The translations under genes and the position numbers were made by a program. The notes beneath the pieces are model-generated. The model saw nothing but the letters and a program-made list of their open reading frames with translations, ran no database searches and was not told the DNA's origin. Below, in pieces: positions 8,804 to 17,426 of a DNA stretch of 64,000 nucleotides; the stretch's first letter is position 1, and each line of letters begins with the position of its first letter. The DNA comes from JADJPL01 sp964607915. Its GTDB lineage: Bacteria; Bacteroidota; Bacteroidia; Chitinophagales; Saprospiraceae. Where the stretch lies: contig CAZSMU010000001.1 in assembly GCA_964607915.1 (NCBI GenBank), positions 1-64,000 of the forward strand, written 5' to 3'.

Positions 8804-11335
8804 ATGCGCCCCTCGCTACCTTTCATCTTCATGCTGTTATCGGTCTCGGTATTGCGCGCACAATCCGATACGAGCGCGGACAGCACCCTCCTCAATCGGC
8901 AACTGGGGGAAGTAGTCGTCTCCGCTTCCCGCGTTCAGGAGAAGCTGCTCACCTCGCCGGTCGGTATTTCCAGGATGGACAGCCGTCAGGTGCGCATGTC
9001 GGCCTCCCCCGGCTTTTATGATGCCCTCGGAGATATGAAAGGCGTTCAGATGCTGACACCAAGTCTGGGGTTCCGTGTCATCAACACCCGCGGCTTTGCC
9101 AATACTACCAATGTGCGTTTCGTACAATTGATAGACGGGGTGGATAACCAGGCTCCGCACATCGGTGCCCCCATCGGCAACGCCTTGGCGCCCGGCGATC
9201 TGGACATCCTCGACATGGAGGTAGTACAAGGCATCGCCTCAGCGCTGTACGGCATGAACGCCACGAATGGATTGGCCAACATCCGCACCCGCAACCCTTT
9301 TGAATCAGAAGGGGTCAGTTTCCGCCAGCAGGTCGCGGTCAACCATCTACAGGACCCACAGGGTATAGGGGCCCGGGCCTACACCGAGTCGGCATTCCGC
9401 TGGGCGAAAGCGCTGACGCAGCAGTGGGCCTTCAAAATCAATATAGGTTTTTCCAAAGGGTACGACTGGATAGCCGGCAATGACAGCGACCTAAACCCCT
9501 TAGCCAACCGGACGACTAATCTGACCGGTACCGATAACCCGGCATACGACGCCGTCAACGGCTATGGGAACGAATCCTCAAATCGCCGCACCCTCTCCCT
9601 CAACGGTAAAAATTACGTCGTCGCCCGGACCGGCTACCGGGAACAGGACGTCGTGGACTATTCGCTCCAGAACCTAAAGGCCGACGCTACCCTCGCATAC
9701 CGGCCTAAGGAAGGGATGGAACTTTCCTATACCGGCCGTGCCGCCTTTTTAGACAACGTCTATCAACGATCAAACCGCTTCCGGCTGGAAGACTACCTGC
9801 TCCAACAGCACGTCCTGCAATTTCGGGGACCCCTGCTCCAGGCCAAAGCATACCTGAACGGGGAAAATACAGGCCAATCCTACAACCTCCGCTCTATGGC
9901 GGAAAACATAGACCGCTATTCCAAAAGCGACGACCGCTGGTTTTCCGACTATACCAAGGCCTTCCAGGAGGCGTTGAAAACCGACCCGGACATTGTACAG
10001 GCGCACCGCCGCGCACGGGCTGTAGCGGACGCCTTCCGGCCCCAGCCCGGCACGGAGGCATTCCGCAGGATACTGGACACCCTGGCCCAGGTCAACAACT
10101 GGGATATCGGCGCAGCACTCAGGGTACGCGCCCGGCTTCTGCATACAGAGGGCCTACTAGACGCCGGCCAACTCCTAAAAATGCCCTTCGACCTGCATGT
10201 CGGCACCGACTTTCGGCAGTACATCATCGTGCCCGACGGCAATTATTTCATCAACCCGGTGGATAGTACCCGTAACCTGACCTATTCCCGGTACGGTTTC
10301 TTTATCAACGGGACAAAGTCGCTCCTGCATGGAAGACTTCGCCTGGGGGCAGCGCTCCGCGCCGATAAAAACCAGTATTTCAAACTCCAGTGGAACCCCC
10401 GCATCAGCGCCGTCTATGCCCTTTCCGAATCCGGTTTCCTGCGCGTTTCGTACCAGAACGGTGCCCGTTTTCCCAGTATCTTCGAAGGGTTTTCCAATAT
10501 CAACAGCGGGGGGGTCAAGCGCGTCGGTGGGTTGCGGGTCATGTCAGACGGCATTTTTGAGCAGTCCTGGCTCAAAAGCTCCATTGACGCGTTCCAGTCT
10601 GCCGTCAACACAGGCGTCAATACCCTGGGGCTGAGCCAGTCTGCCGCTGTCGAAAAGCACAAAGCTCTCCTGCAGCGAAACCCCTACACCTACCTGCAGC
10701 CCGAGCGGATGCGCGCTTTTGAGGCAGGCTATCGGGGTTTTCTTCACAAAAAACTGTACATAGACCTGGATGTCTATCTCAACCGCTTCTCGCGCTTTAT
10801 CGCCCAGGTAGAAGCCAGCGTACCCGATACCAGTGATCCTGCAGAGATACCGACTTCCCTGTTCGTGCGCTCCCGCCAGGCCCGCTACCGCTTGTGGACC
10901 AATTCCAGAACCACCGTTTTCAACTACGGTGCAGCGCTGGAACTGCGCTATGCGCTCCACCGGAACTACGAGCTTTCCCTGAACGCCAGCTACGCCGCCC
11001 TCAAGCAGACGGAGCAGAATGACGGGCTGGAAGACGGTTTCAACACCCCTGCCCTCCTGCTGCGGGCGGCCTTGAACGGCCATAAGTTCCTCGGCAACTG
11101 GAGCGGACAGGTTGCGGCCCGCTACCAGAGCAGCTTCTATTGGCAATCTTTCCTGGTCAATGGCGACGTACCCGCCGTCTTCACCCTGGACGCACAACTC
11201 AACTACACCTTTGGCAGCCCGCTCATCAACCTGAAATTCGGCGGTACCAACCTCCTGAACCGCTACTACTATTCTTTTCTCGGCGGCCCCCAAATCGGCG
11301 GGTTCTATTATGGGACCGTGACGTATTATTTTTGA
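8804..11335 (+). CDS. TonB-dependent receptor
   Basis: An 843-residue outer-membrane receptor. Signal peptide about 1-19 (MRPSLPFIFML...LRAQ). A plug domain follows directly (GEVVVSASRVQEKL, then VQLIDGVDNQAPHIG and VVQGIASALYGMNATNGLANI). The remainder is a 22-strand barrel ending in the aromatic FYYGTVTYYF. It lacks the carboxypeptidase-like regulatory domain seen in SusC types and has no SusD partner, so it resembles siderophore, vitamin or metal receptors more than glycan importers. The nearest downstream gene is a sulfatase, 141 bp away; a functional link is possible but not shown. Confidence 0.92.
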   Translation: MRPSLPFIFMLLSVSVLRAQSDTSADSTLLNRQLGEVVVSASRVQEKLLTSPVGISRMDSRQVRMSASPGFYDALGDMKGVQMLTPSLGFRVINTRGFANTTNVRFVQLIDGVDNQAPHIGAPIGNALAPGDLDILDMEVVQGIASALYGMNATNGLANIRTRNPFESEGVSFRQQVAVNHLQDPQGIGARAYTESAFRWAKALTQQWAFKINIGFSKGYDWIAGNDSDLNPLANRTTNLTGTDNPAYDAVNGYGNESSNRRTLSLNGKNYVVARTGYREQDVVDYSLQNLKADATLAYRPKEGMELSYTGRAAFLDNVYQRSNRFRLEDYLLQQHVLQFRGPLLQAKAYLNGENTGQSYNLRSMAENIDRYSKSDDRWFSDYTKAFQEALKTDPDIVQAHRRARAVADAFRPQPGTEAFRRILDTLAQVNNWDIGAALRVRARLLHTEGLLDAGQLLKMPFDLHVGTDFRQYIIVPDGNYFINPVDSTRNLTYSRYGFFINGTKSLLHGRLRLGAALRADKNQYFKLQWNPRISAVYALSESGFLRVSYQNGARFPSIFEGFSNINSGGVKRVGGLRVMSDGIFEQSWLKSSIDAFQSAVNTGVNTLGLSQSAAVEKHKALLQRNPYTYLQPERMRAFEAGYRGFLHKKLYIDLDVYLNRFSRFIAQVEASVPDTSDPAEIPTSLFVRSRQARYRLWTNSRTTVFNYGAALELRYALHRNYELSLNASYAALKQTEQNDGLEDGFNTPALLLRAALNGHKFLGNWSGQVAARYQSSFYWQSFLVNGDVPAVFTLDAQLNYTFGSPLINLKFGGTNLLNRYYYSFLGGPQIGGFYYGTVTYYF

Positions 11336-11371
11336 CAAGTAATACACTTTCGGTACCCTGCGTCCCTATAC

Positions 11372-11415
11372 GGCGAGGAGGATGGGAGCCTTTTTGTCCC
11401 AGCGATGATTTTTCC
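11372..11415 (+). repeat. Degenerate copy of the fold-back element (copy N)
   Basis: GGCGAGGAGGATGGGAGCC followed by TTTTTGTCCCAGCGATGA resembles the inner right half of the 37807 copy (GGGGCCTTTTTGACCCTTGATGATCC). The terminal GCAACAAG is not preserved. Located between the 8804 receptor and the sulfatase; the rest of this 141-bp gap holds nothing I can name. Confidence 0.35.
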
Positions 11416-11476
11416 TTACCAAAAGGCCGTTAAACCTTTGCTGCTACTCATCATCCAAGTGCAATAACGCAATTCG

Positions 11477-13279
11477 ATGATTCGATTCAACTGGTTTATT
11501 GCCCTGATGCTGTTGGGTACAGCCTTCTGCCAAGCGCAGCGACGCCCCAATTTTGTACTCCTCCTCGCCGACGACCAGAGCTGGAACGGCACTTCGCTGC
11601 GGATGGACCCGACACGCCCGGATTCCCGCAGCGACTTTCACCTGACCCCGAGGCTGGAGACCCTGGCGAAAACCGGTATGACCTTCAGCCAGGGCTACGC
11701 CCCGGCCCCGAAGTGCTCCCCCTCCCGCATCAGCATCCTGACGGGGAAGACCAATGCGCGGCTCCACTTTACGTTTACGGACAATATCAAAGAAGACAGC
11801 ACCCGCTTGCTGGAACCGGTCACGGAGATGGACATTGCCGATTCCCTCACGACTATTGCCGAGTGGCTGAGGCGCCAAGGTTGGGGCTACCTGAGTGCCC
11901 ACTACGGGAAATGGCATATCCGCGGCGGTGGCCCTGCGCAACATGGCTTCGACCGGGGCGACGGAGAAACCGGTAACGAAGACGGCAACCAGGGTGGACT
12001 AATACAAGCCAACCCCCGTAAAATTTTCAGCATCACGGATTCGGCCTGCGCTTTTATGGCAGATGCCGCCCGCCTCGGCCGTCCTTTTTACGTGCAAGTA
12101 TCGCACCATGCCCCCCGAAAACCTATCGAAACGCGGCAGGCCACGTTGGCGGAATGGTCCAATCCGGCCCTCCATCCCCTTGGTCAACGCCATAAAGACC
12201 CTGAATATGGCGCGATGCTGAGCGATATGGACGTCGGGCTGGGTATCTTGTTCGATAAAATCAAGGCTTTGGGCCTGGATTCCAACACCTATATCATCTA
12301 TATCGCCGACAACGGGGCGGGCGGGAACAACACCCCGCTCAGCGGCGGCAAAGCAGCGTGTAAAGAAGGCGGTATCCGCGTACCACTGGTCATCGCCGGG
12401 CCGGGTATCCCCGCCAATGTATACAACACAACCCCTGCGGTCGGCTACGACCTTTTTCCCACCATAGCCGCCCTCGCCGCGCAGAAAGACCTCCCGCTCC
12501 TCCCCTCCGGCCTCGATGGCAGCAGCCTGTTGCCCTTGCTCAAGTCCGGTAGCGGCAACTTCGCCCGGGGCCAGGAGCTGTTTTTCCACTGCCCCCACTA
12601 CAACGAATCCACCGTGCCGCAGTCGGCTCTGGTAGAAGGGCAGTACAAACTCCTGGCCGACTATGAACTCGGGACCCTGGCCTTGTATGACCTCGGCAAA
12701 GACATTGGGGAGACCAAAGACCTGAGTACACTCTATCCGGAAATCGCCCGAAAGCTGACCATTCGTCTGCGCGACTATCTGAAAAGCGTAGAAGCCCGCA
12801 TGCCCGGTCTCAACCCGGCTTTCGCGGGATATAAAGGCAGCGCAGGCGACCTCGATGCCGACGGTCTACCCGACGCCTGGGAAATACGGGAATTGCTCAC
12901 CGACCGCTTCATCAGCAGCGATGATCCTGACCAGGATGGACTAAGCAACCTGGAGGAGTATCGGCAACGCAGCGACCCCTACGTTTCCAACCGCCCCACA
13001 GCCGTGGCAGAGGCCATGGCGGAAAGCCCGATACTATTCCGCGTGCGTACGAACCCTTTTTCAAAGCTGTTACAGCTCGACCTGAGTACGGAATGCCAGG
13101 GACAGCAATGTATATATTCCCTATACGACCTTCAGGGGCGGCTTATTCTTCAGCAGAAAGTATCGTACGCGCCGCAAATCAGTGTCTATACCCCGGCGCT
13201 GATACCGGGAACGTACCTGCTTCGCCTTCAACTACAGGAAAGCGGCTCCAGTCAATCGCAAATGGTATTGTCCTATTAA
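11477..13279 (+). CDS. Secreted sulfatase with T9SS sorting domain
   Basis: A 600-residue exported arylsulfatase-type enzyme that removes sulfate esters, probably from sulfated polysaccharide. Signal peptide about 1-21. The metal site begins at PNFVLLLADDQ (Asp32/Asp33), and the CSPSR motif places Cys80 as the residue converted to formylglycine, so an anaerobic or FGE-type maturase must exist elsewhere. Further family features: YGKWHI, and HHAPRKP. Residues about 455-490 contain two DxDxDG-like calcium loops (DLDADGLPD, DPDQDGLS), and residues about 515-600 form a T9SS type A sorting domain ending in YLLRLQL...MVLSY, directing the enzyme across the outer membrane. The next gene starts 21 bp downstream and is also a T9SS client. 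Confidence 0.92.
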   Translation: MIRFNWFIALMLLGTAFCQAQRRPNFVLLLADDQSWNGTSLRMDPTRPDSRSDFHLTPRLETLAKTGMTFSQGYAPAPKCSPSRISILTGKTNARLHFTFTDNIKEDSTRLLEPVTEMDIADSLTTIAEWLRRQGWGYLSAHYGKWHIRGGGPAQHGFDRGDGETGNEDGNQGGLIQANPRKIFSITDSACAFMADAARLGRPFYVQVSHHAPRKPIETRQATLAEWSNPALHPLGQRHKDPEYGAMLSDMDVGLGILFDKIKALGLDSNTYIIYIADNGAGGNNTPLSGGKAACKEGGIRVPLVIAGPGIPANVYNTTPAVGYDLFPTIAALAAQKDLPLLPSGLDGSSLLPLLKSGSGNFARGQELFFHCPHYNESTVPQSALVEGQYKLLADYELGTLALYDLGKDIGETKDLSTLYPEIARKLTIRLRDYLKSVEARMPGLNPAFAGYKGSAGDLDADGLPDAWEIRELLTDRFISSDDPDQDGLSNLEEYRQRSDPYVSNRPTAVAEAMAESPILFRVRTNPFSKLLQLDLSTECQGQQCIYSLYDLQGRLILQQKVSYAPQISVYTPALIPGTYLLRLQLQESGSSQSQMVLSY

Positions 13280-13300
13280 AACACCTTTATCCGCAAGCAC

Positions 13301-16300
13301 ATGAAACCTTTTCTTGGTCTTTTTATCCTTTTTTTTCTGGGAATGCCGGCATTTATTCAGGCGCACCCAGGCAATCTTTCCCCCGGCCACTCCCTTCATT
13401 CATGGCATGTCCGGGGCGAAAAAGCACCGGTTCGCGGGCACTTTCTGTACAGTGCGGACGGCAAGGCCGTTATACAGACTGAGACGGGGGCGATACAACG
13501 GTTTCCGCTGGAACGGCTCACCGAAGCCGACCGGAAAAAAATAGCGAAAAAAAGCGCCTATATCCAGTCTTTGCATACAAATCCCTCCTCCTCCGAAGCG
13601 ATGCGGGGCTTGCCGCAAGCTTTCACCTGGTCCGTTTGGGCCTTGCTGGCTTTGTTTGTCGGCGGTCTGGTATGGATCTTCCAGCGCCGGCGGCGTATCT
13701 CTATGGCGTATCCCCTGGCAGCCGCAATTTGCCTGCAAGCCTCTTTATTCCTTCTTTCGGCCTTTGGACCGGCTATACAGGCCATATCCACCACCGATCC
13801 GCAGTTCGTAGAGTCTGCGTTCAAGCCCTTTAAACCCCAGGTCGCTACTTCCTGGAACGACCAATATTTCTTCGTCTCCTCTCTTGGCATCCCCGATCAT
13901 CAGATGATGGTTGGCATCACCAAATGGCAGCAGCAGGTACCCATTCCCCAGTGCTACACAGGCGATAATTCCTGGCCCATCCCACTGAACCCCGAGCTGG
14001 CTGCCGAGCCGCTGGCCATTGAGCAACACTTCATGAAAGGCGCTGTGGCCATAGCCGCCAATGGAATCCCCATTTTCAACGCCCGCAACAACACAGGGCT
14101 GGATTCCTATCTCGCGGGTGAACTCGATGAATTTGGTGGCCATTGCGGACGGGCCGACGATTACCACTACCATATCGCCCCTCTTCATCTCGAAGGAAAA
14201 ACCACGGCGGTATTGCCTATTGGCTTCGCACTCGATGGGTATGCCCTGTACGGCAGCAAGGAACCCGATGGATCGGCCATGAAGCCCCTGGACGCCAATC
14301 ATGGACATTTTGGCAGCAATGGGGTATACCACTACCACGGCACTAAAGTATATCCTTATTCTGTAGGCAAAATGGTGGGAAAAGTAACCCTCGACCCCAA
14401 AACACCGGCCCCGGAAGACCAAATCCTTCCCCAAGCCTTCGCCAGTCCGGTCCGCCCAGCCCTGCCCGGCTTGAATGGAGCTAAAATAACGGGCTTTGAA
14501 GCCAACGGCACCCAGGGCTATCGCCTCAGTTACCAACTCAACGCCCAAAACTACCAGGTCAACTACTCCTGGACCAAAGAGGGAAAATTTCAGTTTGATT
14601 TCGTCAATCCCAATGGTACTTCGACTTCCCAAACCTATACAGGAAAAACGCTCTGCACCCTGCCCGCTCAGCCTGTTGATTCCGCATTCACCCTCAGCAG
14701 CCCGGTCATAGGTGCCGACTCCCTGCTTCCTGCCCGATATACCTGTTGGGGTACCGGAATCAATCCCCCGCTGCAATGGAAGAATGCACCCTCCGGAACG
14801 ACCTGTTTTGTAGCGCTCATGCACCATTTCGACAAGGATAAGGTTGAAAAAACATATATGATACTATACGATATACAAGGTAGTATAAACGCTATCAAAG
14901 AAAACGAGTCCAGCGTGGGCAAGTGGGGCGGAAATACGCAGAACAACCTCGCTGCATATTCCCCGCCCTGCTCGCAAGGGGGCGGGTTGAAAGCCTACTA
15001 CCTCACGGTGTATGCTCTTAAACAGTGCGTTTCGTTTACGACCACCCCCAAAACACGTCAGGAAGTATTAGCTAAAATCCAGGGTTTTGTGCTCGACTCC
15101 GCTTCCCTGACCACCTTGTACGACAATACCGCCCAGCCCCCGGCCACTCCCTGGCAGTTTAAGTGTAGCGAATTGCTGGGCAGGCCAACCGACCGCTCCG
15201 TCACCCTCAACATGATGGCGGATGCCGAAGTCGAGCTCTATGTGGAATACGGGACCAAAAGCGGTACGTACAGCCAGCGTACTCCCTCCAGGACCTTTCC
15301 TTCCTCCCTTCCTTTCGACCTTGAACTGACCGGGTTAGCTGCGGACACCCGCTATTACTACCGGGTGCAGGCCCGGCGCACCGGGGAAACCGCTTTCCAG
15401 GCGAGGCCGGAACGCAGTTTCCATACCCAGCGCAAAAAAGGAAGTTCCTTTACCTTTGTGATTCAGGCAGACCCACATTTAGACGAACAATCTGATACCC
15501 TGGTCTATAAGACTTGCCTTCAAAACCAACTCGCCGACCAACCCGATTTCATGGTGGACCTGGGCGATTTTCTGATGTCGGACAAACTGGTAGAGCCCAA
15601 CTACCAAAAAATCGAAGACCGAAGCCTGCTGATGCGCTCCTACTACGATATCAGCGGGCATTCCGTACCCCTCTTCATCGCCCTGGGCAACCACGAAGGG
15701 GAAGCTGGGTGGACCCTGAACGGTACCCCCGACAACGTAGCCATCTGGAATACCCTGGCCCGCAAAAAGTACTTCCCCAACCCCATTCCTAACGGCTTTT
15801 ACACGGGCGATACCGTTTCGTATGCCCTCGTCGGCCAACGGGAAAATTACTACGCCTGGGAGTGGGGCGATGCCTTGTTCATCGTATTGGACCCCTATTG
15901 GTACACGACCGTAAAACCTACCCGGGACAACTGGTATTGGACCCTCGGCAAAGCACAATACGACTGGCTTAAGAAAACCCTGGAGGGCAGTACGGCTACC
16001 TTCAAGTTCGTATTTGCCCATACGCTGATCGGTGGCTCAGAAGCAGCCAGAGGCGGGGTGGAATTTGCCAACCTCTACGAATGGGGCGGTCAAAACAACG
16101 ATGGTACACCGGGGTTCCAGGCCAAACGCCCCGGTTGGTACAAACCTATCCACCAACTCCTGACCGAGCACAGGGCTACTATCTTTTTTCATGGCCATGA
16201 CCATTTTTACGCCAATCAGCAACTGGATTGCATGGGGTACCAGCTCGTACCGCAACCCAGTCACCCGCAGTTTGCATCTGCCAACCAGGCGCAGGACTAC

Positions 16301-16753
16301 GGCTATCTCACGGGCAAAATCATACCCAACGCCGGCCACCTGCGCGTGAGTGTCAGCCCCGATGCTGTCAAAGTAGAGTACGTCCGTGCGTATAAACCGG
16401 CCAACGAAACTACCACCCGCAAAAATCGGGATGTATCCGATTCCTATACCATCCGCCGGGGCGATTGCTTCGTCACCGCCGTGGAAGAATCCTCCATGCC
16501 GGACGGTGCTGTACAAGTGTATCCCAATCCTTCCAAAGACAAATTTTTCGTAGAACTCAGCCCCGAGGTGAACCCGGCTAATCTGTATCTGACCCTGCGC
16601 AACCTCTTGGGGCAACCCATCCCTGTACATATCGTAAGTGGTATTCATGCACTGGAATGCAGCACCGACGGCCTTGCCCCCGGTATCTACTTCCTCGAAA
16701 TATATGATGAAAACACCCGGAAAAAGGAGATTACAAGGGTCATCAAGCAGTAG
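13301..16753 (+). CDS. Multidomain YHYH / PEBP-like / metallophosphoesterase protein with T9SS sorting domain
   Basis: A 1150-residue protein combining modules usually encoded separately. Residues 1-21 are a signal peptide. About 108-128 and 135-158 are two hydrophobic segments separated by an Arg-rich loop (QRRRR). About 170-380 is a YHYH domain with the signature at about 288 and again at about 342. About 460-607 is a PEBP/YbhB-like domain (SPVIGADSLLPARYTCWG, NPPLQW, YSPPC). About 627-710 is a fibronectin/PhoD-N-like sandwich. About 717-980 is a calcineurin-like phosphoesterase with DPH, GDF, GNHE (about 796) and GHDH (about 964). About 1067-1150 is a T9SS type A domain. The mixture of membrane-like segments with a T9SS signal is odd. 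The substrate is unknown; a phosphate- or alkaline-phosphatase-like extracellular role is an inference. Confidence 0.85.
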   Translation: MKPFLGLFILFFLGMPAFIQAHPGNLSPGHSLHSWHVRGEKAPVRGHFLYSADGKAVIQTETGAIQRFPLERLTEADRKKIAKKSAYIQSLHTNPSSSEAMRGLPQAFTWSVWALLALFVGGLVWIFQRRRRISMAYPLAAAICLQASLFLLSAFGPAIQAISTTDPQFVESAFKPFKPQVATSWNDQYFFVSSLGIPDHQMMVGITKWQQQVPIPQCYTGDNSWPIPLNPELAAEPLAIEQHFMKGAVAIAANGIPIFNARNNTGLDSYLAGELDEFGGHCGRADDYHYHIAPLHLEGKTTAVLPIGFALDGYALYGSKEPDGSAMKPLDANHGHFGSNGVYHYHGTKVYPYSVGKMVGKVTLDPKTPAPEDQILPQAFASPVRPALPGLNGAKITGFEANGTQGYRLSYQLNAQNYQVNYSWTKEGKFQFDFVNPNGTSTSQTYTGKTLCTLPAQPVDSAFTLSSPVIGADSLLPARYTCWGTGINPPLQWKNAPSGTTCFVALMHHFDKDKVEKTYMILYDIQGSINAIKENESSVGKWGGNTQNNLAAYSPPCSQGGGLKAYYLTVYALKQCVSFTTTPKTRQEVLAKIQGFVLDSASLTTLYDNTAQPPATPWQFKCSELLGRPTDRSVTLNMMADAEVELYVEYGTKSGTYSQRTPSRTFPSSLPFDLELTGLAADTRYYYRVQARRTGETAFQARPERSFHTQRKKGSSFTFVIQADPHLDEQSDTLVYKTCLQNQLADQPDFMVDLGDFLMSDKLVEPNYQKIEDRSLLMRSYYDISGHSVPLFIALGNHEGEAGWTLNGTPDNVAIWNTLARKKYFPNPIPNGFYTGDTVSYALVGQRENYYAWEWGDALFIVLDPYWYTTVKPTRDNWYWTLGKAQYDWLKKTLEGSTATFKFVFAHTLIGGSEAARGGVEFANLYEWGGQNNDGTPGFQAKRPGWYKPIHQLLTEHRATIFFHGHDHFYANQQLDCMGYQLVPQPSHPQFASANQAQDYGYLTGKIIPNAGHLRVSVSPDAVKVEYVRAYKPANETTTRKNRDVSDSYTIRRGDCFVTAVEESSMPDGAVQVYPNPSKDKFFVELSPEVNPANLYLTLRNLLGQPIPVHIVSGIHALECSTDGLAPGIYFLEIYDENTRKKEITRVIKQ

Positions 16754-16802
16754 GAAGCCGTATTTTTTCCAAAATCTTCTAAATGCTGTCGTACGTGTTT
16801 GA

Positions 16803-16817
16803 CCCCTCGCAATAACT
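16803..16817 (+). repeat. Right end of fold-back element (copy H)
   Basis: CCCCTCGCAATAACT, preceded by GTTTGA as in other right ends (TTTTTGACC). No left end is recognisable, so it is a solo end. It lies in the spacer of a possible promoter TTG (16799-16801) / TATCTTTA (16826-16833) for the 16881 lipoprotein. Confidence 0.5.
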
Positions 16818-16880
16818 CATTTTTATATCTTTATGGCCTGAATACAGGAACCATAGTGGTAAAAATCAAAGTGAAGTAAA

Positions 16881-17360
16881 ATGGGAAAAGCTGGGGCTAT
16901 TTTCGGAGCGATTTTTTTTGCTGCGCTTGCGATGACGGGTTGTACGGGTGGGTCGAACCATCCGAAAGAAACAGAAACCACCTCAGGTGCATTGGATCCC
17001 GGGAAATCCGTATCCGATGAGGTTGCGCCCGAGCAGGAGGCCATGCGCTCAGGCATTGCGGAATTGCTTCAAGGCAAATGGCAGCATGTAGATGATAAAT
17101 CCAACTATCTGGTTTTCGAAGGAAATCACCGAAAGGAAACGGCGGGGGGTTCTGACCAATGGGATGATGAACTCTTTGTGTTGTCGGATAAATGTGCAAA
17201 CGATTTTAATAAAAACAGTGAAACAGAGCCGGAAAAAGACAGGTACATCTCCTGTTTAGCATCAGATTTATGTTGGTATATCCTTGATGTTGACCAGGAA
17301 ACCTTGTCCTTGAGCTATATGGGGCGGGGGAATACCCTAACCTATAAGCGGGTGCAATAG
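16881..17360 (+). CDS. Small lipoprotein, function unknown
   Basis: A 159-residue protein. The N-terminus (MGKAGAIFGAIFFAALAMTGC) is a clear lipoprotein signal with lipobox Cys at about residue 21. The rest begins with a Ser/Glu-rich linker and then a compact region (LLQGKWQHVDDKSNYLVFEGNHR ... LSLSYMGRGNTLTYKRV) that has the look of the lipocalin-like beta-barrels often annotated in Bacteroidota as 'lipocalin family' or copper-resistance-like lipoproteins. Three Cys in the mature part (DKCAND, ISCLASDLC) may form disulfides. No function can be assigned. Fold-back element ends flank it on both sides. Confidence 0.7.
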   Translation: MGKAGAIFGAIFFAALAMTGCTGGSNHPKETETTSGALDPGKSVSDEVAPEQEAMRSGIAELLQGKWQHVDDKSNYLVFEGNHRKETAGGSDQWDDELFVLSDKCANDFNKNSETEPEKDRYISCLASDLCWYILDVDQETLSLSYMGRGNTLTYKRVQ

Positions 17361-17392
17361 CCGTTTTTCACCCCTCGCTGACTCCTTGCCAC
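17359..17392 (+). repeat. Right end of fold-back element (copy I)
   Basis: GCCGTTTTTCACCCCTCGCTG followed by ACTCCTTGCCAC aligns with the right end of the 49683 copy (GCCTTTTTGAACCCTCGCTGAC...). The outer GCAACAAG is degraded. Confidence 0.45.
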
Positions 17393-17426
17393 ACATCCAC
17401 TTTACAACACACAAAACCGAACGTAC

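Noticed and set aside
13745..14827. A 360-codon minus-strand frame inside the YHYH fusion gene
   Set aside because: Antisense shadow; the plus-strand frame carries the YHYH and PEBP motifs.
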